DNA of 64,000 nt, taken from positions 1 to 64,000 of the forward strand of contig CAYFUH010000004.1 in NCBI GenBank assembly GCA_964346355.1, given 5' to 3'. The notes beneath the pieces are model-generated. The model did no database searches and was not told the origin of the DNA. It was given only the letters and a program-made list of their open reading frames with translations. How positions within the stretch are numbered: position 1 is the stretch's first letter; every line of letters begins with the position of its first letter. This stretch comes from UBA6115 sp964346355 (GTDB lineage Bacteria; Bacillota; Clostridia; Christensenellales; Aristaeellaceae). Positions 51,901 to 57,250 of this stretch are shown one piece after another. The position numbers were made by a program, and so were the translations under genes.

Positions 51901-52462
51901 GGTGGGCTATGACATGTACGTGCGCATGATTGAGGAAGCCATTAAGGAAGCGCAGGGCGATTTCTCAAGCCAGCGGCAAAGCGAGCTGGAAACCAGGGTG
52001 GATTTGATGGTCAACGCCTTTTTGCCCGAGGACTATGTGCGCGGTGAGGCCCAGCGGATTGAGATTTACAAGCGCATTGCCATGATCCGCAATGAGCAGG
52101 ACGAGACCGTGCTGATTGATGATTTGATTGACCGCTTTGGTGAGCCGGAGGAGCCGGTCATCAACTTAATCCGCATCGCCCGGCTGCGCGCCCTGGCCAA
52201 TGAGCTGGGCATTGACCAGGTGCGGCTGGACCGGGGCGACCTGGTCATGCGCTTCAACCCACAGTACGCGGCGGACCCATTGCTCCTCTACCAGGCGCTG
52301 AGCCACATTGGCAGCCGGATGAGCCTGCAGTCCGGCAAACGGGCTACCTTCCTGATGATTGCCCTGCGCGGCAAGGACACACAAGAGGTGCTGGTAGCCG
52401 GCATCAAGGCGCTGACCCTTTTAATTGACACAATGAACCAATTGAAAACGCCCGTCGCATAA
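48953..52462 (+). CDS. mfd: Transcription-repair coupling factor
   Basis: 1169 residues. Mfd removes RNA polymerase stalled at DNA damage and recruits UvrA. The N-terminal UvrB-like module is followed by the RNA-polymerase-interacting domain near 490 (IGDYVVHDHHGIGVYQG). The RecG-like helicase has Walker A GDVGYGKTE near 643 and DEEQRFGVRH near 742, with TRG-type motifs after it. The C-terminal TRCF domain extends to 1169. Together with uvrA at 57251 and the uracil-DNA and adenine glycosylases, the window holds several DNA-repair genes. Confidence 0.97.
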   Translation: MLSRILPRLSNHPAFFKARDALAAGKLTALYDMPPSLRLLFALTMAQERQVIYLLPNERAARQAYEDAIGLQVQDVVYFQQADLRFMRAVTGLESQWQRIAALTKIISAKGKLLICAIDALQVHMPPPDWLAQSMRTIRLGAEYQPDDLAREFALLGYERVDLVEGKGQFALRGDILDIYPPAMDMPARIEFFDVQVDSIRLFDPLTQRSADRVEQALITPATIHVIPEAHREEAAERLSILLAQEETPLTHHAVMDGELMLPEPDEILAFGTVQNAELWAHALYPAESSLLSYLPDALLVVDTPERAMQRILDYTDGFLEDYRNALENRMAHPAQAGLIRSQDEMLALLGARAICTVQDLLRGMGNLTPQAVLPFPGQGMDSYKGRIQALAEQLSTWQAEGIAAILFTGGQARSERLAAALASRGISAAMLEDTAGGHQVMLHPGNIHEGVLIKDAYLAMIAPNELFGTSRTKARKPQTAGQRIEAFTDLSIGDYVVHDHHGIGVYQGTVRLQSEGIWRDYLFIQYRGSDKLYIPADQFDRVQKYIGSPDAAPPLNDLSSNTWSRQKSKVKAGLKQLAFDLVALYASRQATPGYAFEPFEPFESQFADQFDHELTVDQEQAVNEVLSDMARAQNMDRLLCGDVGYGKTEVAMRAAFRAVMNGKQVAFLAPTTILVQQHVRTLQKRFEGFPVTISFVSRFRSPRENRETLNQTREGKVDILVGTHRLLSRDVAFKSLGLLIIDEEQRFGVRHKEQIQHLKSTVDVLTLSATPIPRTLHMSMVGVRDMSLLETPPEDRFPVSTFVVDYKDGLIRDAIMRELARDGQVFFLYNRVADIDRMATHLRQLVPEARIAVAHGQMPESALEDVMHEFYLARHDVLLCSTIIENGLDIQNANTLIVYDADRFGLSQLYQLRGRVGRSTQAAYAFFTVRPDKSLSETAEKRLSAIKEFTAFGAGFRIAMRDLEIRGAGNIFGPEQSGQVAVVGYDMYVRMIEEAIKEAQGDFSSQRQSELETRVDLMVNAFLPEDYVRGEAQRIEIYKRIAMIRNEQDETVLIDDLIDRFGEPEEPVINLIRIARLRALANELGIDQVRLDRGDLVMRFNPQYAADPLLLYQALSHIGSRMSLQSGKRATFLMIALRGKDTQEVLVAGIKALTLLIDTMNQLKTPVA

Positions 52463-52510
52463 ACAGGCGTTTTCATTGGATGATGCAAGCCGCCGCACAG
52501 GCGGTTTTTT
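52445..52510. terminator. Two tandem terminators between mfd and uraA
   Basis: The first, AAAACGCC/GGCGTTTT (52445-52473), has the mfd stop codon in its loop and can act on both strands. The second, CCGCC/GGCGG with loop GCACA followed by TTTTTT (52487-52510), acts on the mfd transcript. Confidence 0.8.
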
Positions 52511-52513
52511 GTA

Positions 52514-53929
52514 TTACTCGTCGACTGTTTGCACGGTCTTTTTCTCGCCGATGCTGAGCACGAAGTTGAGGATGATGCCCAGGATGGCCGCGCCCGCGAT
52601 GGCGGGGACGTTGAGGCCGAAGAAGTCGATATTGCCGCCAAAGCCGTAGTTGACGCCCAGGCCAAAGGTCATGATGACGGCGATGACCGCGATGTTCTTG
52701 GAATCAAACATGCTGACACCCTTGTCAATCAAAATGGCGATGCCCTGCGCGGCGATGGCGCCAAACAGGTAGATTTCCAGCCCGCCGATGACGGCGACCG
52801 GAATGCCGTAGATGACCTTAATGAGCGGGGTAAAGCAGGAGATAACCATCGCCAGCAGGCCTGCTGCGAACATCACCGGCACGGAGAAGACTTTGGTGAT
52901 GGCCATGGTGGAGATGTTCTCGCCGTAGTTGGTGCCGGCGGGGCCGCCCACGGCACCGGAGATCATGTCGCAGATGCCGTCGCCGATTAAGTTGCGGTCC
53001 AGCAGGGACGCGATGTCGTAGTGCTTGCCGCGCTTTTTGGCCTCATTGTTGACATAGATATCCAGCTGGTAGATGTGCGCGGTGGATTCGGGGATGGTGG
53101 CGATGGCGATGGGCATGATGGCTGCCACCGCCGCCCAGGACACCTTGGGCAGGGTAAAGGCGGGCAGGGAGAAGATGGCGCCGTCGCCCAGCTTCCAGGT
53201 GGAGGCATCCAGCGCCTCCTGCGGGATAGCGCGGAAGAAATCCCCGCCGCCCACGGCGTAGATGATGGCAGCCGCGGCGCAGCCGGTCAAAGCGCCTAAA
53301 AGCAGGGGCAGCTGGCCCAAAAAACCTTTGAACTTGCGGCTATAGATGACGGTGGAGAACAGCGTGACAAGGGAGATGACCCAGACCACAGAGGACTGCA
53401 TCACATCGCCCGAGAGCGCCTGGGGCGCCGCGTCCTGCATGGCGTTGCCGGCCAAGGTAAGGCCGATAATCATCGCGACCGGACCCGTCACCTGCGCGGG
53501 CAGGATCTTCTCCACCTTGTCCTTGCCGGAGTAGCGCACCAGGATACCGGCGATGATGGAGATGATGCCGGAGAAGATGATGCCAAACTGCGCCTGGCTG
53601 ATCAGCTCCGGCGGCAGGATCTTGGTGGCTTCAAAGACCGCCAATTGCTCCACCGTGCCCTCCGCCGCGATCATAGAGGCAATGGCCGTCAAATAGGCGA
53701 AGGAGGAGCCGTAGTACATGGGAATCTTGCCGCCGGTGATGAGCGTGAAGCACACGGTGGCCAGACCGGAAGCGAAAATGGTGGTGGACACCTGGAAACC
53801 CGTGATGAGCGCCACGGCCACCGTGGCCGGGAACATGACGATGATTTGCTGCAGGGCGTACAGCAAGAGGCGTCCCAGCGGCGGCCGCTCGTCCGGCAAA
53901 TAGGAGTGGTGGATGTTCCGTTTGGTCAT
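52514..53929 (-). CDS. uraA: Uracil permease (NCS2 / nucleobase:cation symporter-2 family)
   Basis: 471 residues with about 14 membrane segments including two half-helices. The UraA signature GGPAGTNYGENISTMAITKV is present, along with PESTAHIYQLD in the substrate-binding region, where the glutamate contacts uracil. It imports uracil with protons for salvage. AAAGGAG lies before the ATG. The gene is preceded by an unusual leader with a ten-codon reading frame overlapping a terminator, which suggests attenuation. Confidence 0.92.
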   Translation of the reverse strand: MTKRNIHHSYLPDERPPLGRLLLYALQQIIVMFPATVAVALITGFQVSTTIFASGLATVCFTLITGGKIPMYYGSSFAYLTAIASMIAAEGTVEQLAVFEATKILPPELISQAQFGIIFSGIISIIAGILVRYSGKDKVEKILPAQVTGPVAMIIGLTLAGNAMQDAAPQALSGDVMQSSVVWVISLVTLFSTVIYSRKFKGFLGQLPLLLGALTGCAAAAIIYAVGGGDFFRAIPQEALDASTWKLGDGAIFSLPAFTLPKVSWAAVAAIMPIAIATIPESTAHIYQLDIYVNNEAKKRGKHYDIASLLDRNLIGDGICDMISGAVGGPAGTNYGENISTMAITKVFSVPVMFAAGLLAMVISCFTPLIKVIYGIPVAVIGGLEIYLFGAIAAQGIAILIDKGVSMFDSKNIAVIAVIMTFGLGVNYGFGGNIDFFGLNVPAIAGAAILGIILNFVLSIGEKKTVQTVDE

Positions 53930-53966
53930 TTTTGCTCTCCTTTTGGTTGGTTTTGCTGGTCATTTT

Positions 53967-53991
53967 AAAAAAACAGCCCCCTATGAGCTGT
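53967..53991 (-). terminator. Attenuator-type terminator in the uraA leader
   Basis: On the minus strand ACAGC and GCTGT arms (53991-53987, 53977-53973) with a nine-base loop are followed by seven T. It lies between the uraA promoter and its ATG, so transcription must read through it. The stop codon of the leader peptide is in the loop. Confidence 0.75.
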
Positions 53992-54013
53992 AGTTCCTGC
54001 ATTCTGTCTGCAT
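53981..54013 (-). CDS. Leader peptide MQTECRNYSS upstream of uraA
   Basis: A ten-codon frame with AAGGAGG seven bases before its ATG, a better site than many genes here have. It covers the 5' arm of the terminator hairpin and stops in its loop, so a ribosome finishing it would prevent the hairpin from forming. This is the arrangement used in E. coli pyrBI attenuation. Whether the peptide itself matters is unknown. Confidence 0.6.
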   Translation of the reverse strand: MQTECRNYSS

Positions 54014-54053
54014 GAGATGGCCTCCTTGTGGAAGTGTCCCGGTGCTTTGCGTG

Positions 54054-54082
54054 AGAATAGCACAGCGACCCGGCTACGTCAA
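54054..54082 (-). promoter_or_regulatory. Promoter of uraA
   Basis: Minus-strand TTGACG (54082-54077), 17 bases, TATTCT (54059-54054) with an extended TGC. The start would be near 54047, giving a leader of about 118 bases that contains the leader peptide and terminator. Confidence 0.75.
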
Positions 54083-54092
54083 GCAGTTTTCG

Positions 54093-54124
54093 GAACGATT
54101 GAGCAAACAAAAGCTTAATCGTTC
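54093..54124. repeat. 32-base inverted repeat between uraA and the zinc operon
   Basis: GAACGATTGAGC (54093-54104) and GCTTAATCGTTC (54113-54124) are complementary except at one base, with an eight-base loop. It begins about ten bases upstream of the uraA -35 and ends about 50 bases before the zinc-regulator -35. It has no T-run and may be an operator. Confidence 0.5.
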
Positions 54125-54173
54125 GTGTATTTAATGTTTCTCATTTAAAAAATAGATATTTTCAATCTTCTGT

Positions 54174-54218
54174 TTGACATCCGCCCAAAACGGTTTATAA
54201 TTTGAAACTGAGTTTCAA
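54174..54218 (+). promoter_or_regulatory. Promoter and Fur/Zur-type operator of the zinc operon
   Basis: TTGACA (54174-54179), 16 bases, TATAAT (54196-54201). It is followed at once by the perfect 8-1-8 palindrome TTGAAACTGAGTTTCAA (54202-54218), which covers the expected start site. A Fur-family repressor bound there would block transcription of its own gene and znuACB. Confidence 0.75.
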
Positions 54219-54244
54219 TTTTGGAGGGCATTGCACTGAAACAG

Positions 54245-54658
54245 ATGGACCGGAAGGAGTACAGCACCAGGCAGCGCAACGCGGTACTGGATTGTTTTTT
54301 GCGCCAGCCCCAAAGTGGGCTGACCGCGCAGGAGGTATATCAGCAGCTGCGACAGGACGGGGTGGCCATTGGCCGCACCACCGTGTACCGCGCAATCAAC
54401 CACCTGTGTGAGCAGGGCGTGTTAATCCAGCTGCCTGAACTGTACAGCGGGACGGACGCGCCCAAGCGCTACCAGCACCGTGGGCAGGACACCGGCCACA
54501 TCAGCGTGCGCTGCACCGGCTGCGGGATGATCGCGGCGCTCAAGTGCGAGGCTGTGAGCGCCTTTGAGCGCCACGTCAAAGAGGACCACGGTTTCCGTCT
54601 GTTGGAAGAGGAATGCCTGCTGCCCGGATTGTGCCAGGATTGTACAAACAAAACCTGA
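54245..54658 (+). CDS. zur: Fur-family metalloregulator, probably the zinc regulator Zur
   Basis: 137 residues from the ATG. The winged helix (TAQEVYQQLRQDGVAIGRTTVYRAINHL) is followed by a dimerisation domain with the structural zinc cysteines C90, C93, C130 and C133, and histidines (HRGQDTGH) for the sensing site. Its position before znuA and a Fur-like palindrome at the promoter indicate zinc control. GGAGG lies 17 bases from this ATG but only eight from an in-frame CTG at 54236, so the true start may be CTG, three codons earlier. The family is certain; zinc rather than iron or manganese is inferred from context. Confidence 0.88.
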   Translation: MDRKEYSTRQRNAVLDCFLRQPQSGLTAQEVYQQLRQDGVAIGRTTVYRAINHLCEQGVLIQLPELYSGTDAPKRYQHRGQDTGHISVRCTGCGMIAALKCEAVSAFERHVKEDHGFRLLEEECLLPGLCQDCTNKT

Positions 54659-54674
54659 TTAGGAAAGGAACCCC

Positions 54675-55649
54675 ATGAAAATTTTTGTCATTGCCCTCAT
54701 CGCCCTTAGCCTGATGCTGGCCACCCCCCTGAGCGTGCCGGCGGAAGAAAAGCTGCAGATTATTACCATGAACTTCCCCGCTTTTGATTTTGCCCGGCAG
54801 GTAGCAGGAAGCCGCGCAGAGGTCACCCTCCTGTTGCCCCCGGGTGTGGACGCGCACAGCTTTGAGCCCTCCCCCCGTGACGTGATCGCGATGCAGGAGG
54901 CCGATTTGCTCATTTACAACGGCGGTATCGGCGAAAACTGGATCAGCGGCATGCTGAAATCCATGGGGACTGACGCCCCGGCAGCCATTGCCATGATGGA
55001 CCAGGTGGATACCGTGGCAGAGGAATTGGTGGAAGGCATGGAGGATGTGCCGCACGCCCATTCCCACGGGGATGAAGACGACCACGACGATCACGATGAT
55101 GACCATGATGATGAGGAGCGCGAGCTGGATGAGCATGTGTGGACCACGCCTCGCAACGCCATCCGCATCTCCCGCGCGATCCTGGAAAAACTGATCGAGC
55201 TGGACCCAAAAGGCCGTGACAGTTACCAGGCCAATTTTGACCGCTTTGAGCAGGAGTTAAAAGCCCTGGACCAGGATTTCCAGGCGATGTTTGCATCCGC
55301 CAAGCGCAACACCATCGTGCTGGGCGACCGCTTCCCCATGCGCTATTTCACCAATGAGTACAAGCTGGATTACTACGCCGCCTTCCCCGGCTGCGCGGCG
55401 GAAACCGAGCCCAGCGCCCGCACCATCGCCTTCCTCATGGACACCATCAGGAAGGAAGAAATCCCGGTGGTCTTCCATATAGAATTTTCCAATCAGAAAG
55501 CCGCCAACGCGATTGCCGCTGAAACCGGCGCCAAAACGCTGCTGCTGCACTCCGGGCACAACGTAAGCAGCCAGGAGATGGCGGACGGCATCACCTACCT
55601 GTCCATCATGCGGCAAAACCTGAACACCTTAAAGGAGGCCTTGTACTGA
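54675..55649 (+). CDS. znuA: Zinc ABC transporter substrate-binding protein ZnuA
   Basis: 324 residues of the cluster A-I metal-binding type. A signal peptide (IFVIALIALSLMLATPLSVPA) lacks a lipobox. Metal ligands are H61 (VDAHSFEPSP) and H154 (LDEHVWTTP). The third family histidine appears as D218 in GDRFPMRYF. Between them is a histidine- and aspartate-rich loop (residues 127-147, starting HAHSHGDEDDHDDH) typical of zinc-specific members. It captures zinc outside the membrane for ZnuB. AGGAAAGGA precedes the ATG. Confidence 0.94.
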   Translation: MKIFVIALIALSLMLATPLSVPAEEKLQIITMNFPAFDFARQVAGSRAEVTLLLPPGVDAHSFEPSPRDVIAMQEADLLIYNGGIGENWISGMLKSMGTDAPAAIAMMDQVDTVAEELVEGMEDVPHAHSHGDEDDHDDHDDDHDDEERELDEHVWTTPRNAIRISRAILEKLIELDPKGRDSYQANFDRFEQELKALDQDFQAMFASAKRNTIVLGDRFPMRYFTNEYKLDYYAAFPGCAAETEPSARTIAFLMDTIRKEEIPVVFHIEFSNQKAANAIAAETGAKTLLLHSGHNVSSQEMADGITYLSIMRQNLNTLKEALY

Positions 55650-56350
55650 TGCCCTTGATTTCTGTCAGGGACGCCGCCTTTGCCTACGATGGGCAGATCG
55701 TCCTCTCTGGTGTCACTTTTGACGTGAACCAGGGGGACTATCTGTGTATCGTGGGCGAGAACGGCTCCGGTAAATCCACCTTGATGAAAGGCCTGCTGCG
55801 CCTGGTGAGCCCTGTGAAGGGCGCCGTCAGCCTGGGTGATGGCCTTGCGCAGGATGAGATTGGCTACCTGCCCCAGCAAAACCTGACCCAGCGGGATTTC
55901 CCCGCCTCGGTGCTGGAGGTGGTGGAGTCAGGCATCCGGGGCAAGCGCCTTTTTTTGAACAAAGCGGACAAGGCGCGCGCGCAGGAGAAGATGGAACTCC
56001 TGGAGATTGCGGATTTGCAGCACCGCAGCTTCATGGAGCTCTCCGGCGGGCAGCGCCAGCGCGCCTTATTGGCCCGTGCCCTGTGCGCGACGCGCAAGCT
56101 GCTCTTGCTTGATGAACCCACCGCGGGGCTTGACCCGGTTGTGGCGCGGGAATTGTATAAAACTATTGAAAATATCAACAAGGAGCAGGGCATCGCCGTC
56201 ATCATGATTACCCATGATGTGCATACGGCCGCCTTTTACGCCAGCAGCATCCTGCACCTGCAGCAAACGCCCCTCTTCTTCGGTAAGCCGGATGAGTACC
56301 TAGACACCTATCATGGGCAGTGTTTCGCGGGAGGGATTTGTGATGTTTGA
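55649..56350 (+). CDS. znuC: Zinc ABC transporter ATP-binding protein ZnuC
   Basis: 233 residues. Walker A GENGSGKST (36-44), Q-loop PQQ, signature LSGGQRQR and Walker B LLLLDEPTAGLDP are present, with the switch histidine in MITHDVH. The ATG shares one base with the znuA stop (TGATG). It powers zinc uptake with ZnuB, which overlaps its end by eight bases. Confidence 0.95.
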   Translation: MPLISVRDAAFAYDGQIVLSGVTFDVNQGDYLCIVGENGSGKSTLMKGLLRLVSPVKGAVSLGDGLAQDEIGYLPQQNLTQRDFPASVLEVVESGIRGKRLFLNKADKARAQEKMELLEIADLQHRSFMELSGGQRQRALLARALCATRKLLLLDEPTAGLDPVVARELYKTIENINKEQGIAVIMITHDVHTAAFYASSILHLQQTPLFFGKPDEYLDTYHGQCFAGGICDV

Positions 56351-57179
56351 CTGGCTGTTTGAGATGTTTTCCTACGCCTTCATCACCCGCGCGGTGCTGG
56401 TGGGGATGATTGTATCCCTGTGCGCAGCGCTTTTGGGCGTGAGCCTGGTGCTGAAGCGCTATTCCATGATTGGGGACGGCTTATCTCATGTGGGCTTTGG
56501 CGCGTTAGCTGTCGCCATGGTGCTGGGGGTTGCGCCCCTGGCCTTCACCATTCCGGTGGTGGTGGTGGCTGCCCTCCTGCTGCTGCGGCTGTCTGAAACC
56601 AGCAAGATCAAGGGGGACGCAGCCATTGGCATGATTGCCACCGCTGCTTTGGCTGTGGGCGTGATGGTGCTGTCCTTGGCCCGCAACGCCAACGCGGACA
56701 TCTCCGGCTACCTGTTTGGCAGCATCCTTGTGATGTCCAAGGACGATCTTTTCATCAGCCTGATCTTGGGCGGCGCGGTGCTGATGCTCTTTATCCTCTA
56801 CTACCGCCGCATTTTCACGGTCACCTTTGACGAAGCCTTCGCCCGGGCGACCGGCTTGAAGGCGGGGCTCTACAACACGCTGATTGCTGTGCTCACAGCC
56901 GTCACGATTGTGCTGGGCATGCGCTTGATGGGCGCGATGCTGATTTCCTCCCTGATTATCTTCCCGGCGCTGACCGCGATGCGCCTGTGCAAAAGCTTTA
57001 AGACGGTTACCTTGACCGCGGCGGGCGTCAGCCTGATCAGCTTTTTTATCGGCATGTCCCTCTCCTATTTGCTGTCCACGCCCGCGGGCGCCAGCGTGGT
57101 GCTGGTGAACGCCCTGATGTTCTTGCTGTTTGCGCTCATCGCCAGACTGCGCAGCCGGAAACTGAAACCAGCCGCTTGA
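56343..57179 (+). CDS. znuB: Zinc ABC transporter permease ZnuB
   Basis: 278 residues with about eight membrane helices of the ABC-3 family. The family segment RYSMIGDGLSHVGFGALAV and the coupling region FDEAFARATGLKAGLYN are conserved. I chose the ATG at 56343, with GGAGGG seven bases upstream. The stop codon lies within the -35 region of the uvrA promoter. No terminator separates the two, so some uvrA message may come from the zinc operon. Confidence 0.94.
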   Translation: MFDWLFEMFSYAFITRAVLVGMIVSLCAALLGVSLVLKRYSMIGDGLSHVGFGALAVAMVLGVAPLAFTIPVVVVAALLLLRLSETSKIKGDAAIGMIATAALAVGVMVLSLARNANADISGYLFGSILVMSKDDLFISLILGGAVLMLFILYYRRIFTVTFDEAFARATGLKAGLYNTLIAVLTAVTIVLGMRLMGAMLISSLIIFPALTAMRLCKSFKTVTLTAAGVSLISFFIGMSLSYLLSTPAGASVVLVNALMFLLFALIARLRSRKLKPAA

Positions 57180-57204
57180 ACAAGGCGAACATATGTGCTA
57201 TTAT
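57176..57204 (+). promoter_or_regulatory. SOS-type promoter of uvrA with LexA/DinR box
   Basis: TTGAAC (57176-57181), 17 bases, TATTAT (57199-57204) with extended TGC. The spacer contains CGAACATATGTGCT (57186-57199), differing from the Bacillus LexA consensus CGAACRNRYGTTYC at two positions. LexA bound there would cover the -10. A second palindrome, GTTCA-N5-TGAAC, lies just downstream at 57211-57225. Confidence 0.7.
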
Positions 57205-57250
57205 TGCCTTGTTCATGCAGTGAACAATCCCATGCTATGAAAGTGACTTT

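Noticed and set aside
53967..54050. PyrR-binding attenuator
   Set aside because: The leader does not show the conserved PyrR-binding loop or an obvious antiterminator, although a divergent form cannot be excluded by eye.
53631..54110. Minus-strand frame crossing the uraA leader and gene start
   Set aside because: It is out of phase with uraA and includes the promoter region; the ten-codon leader frame has the better start signal.
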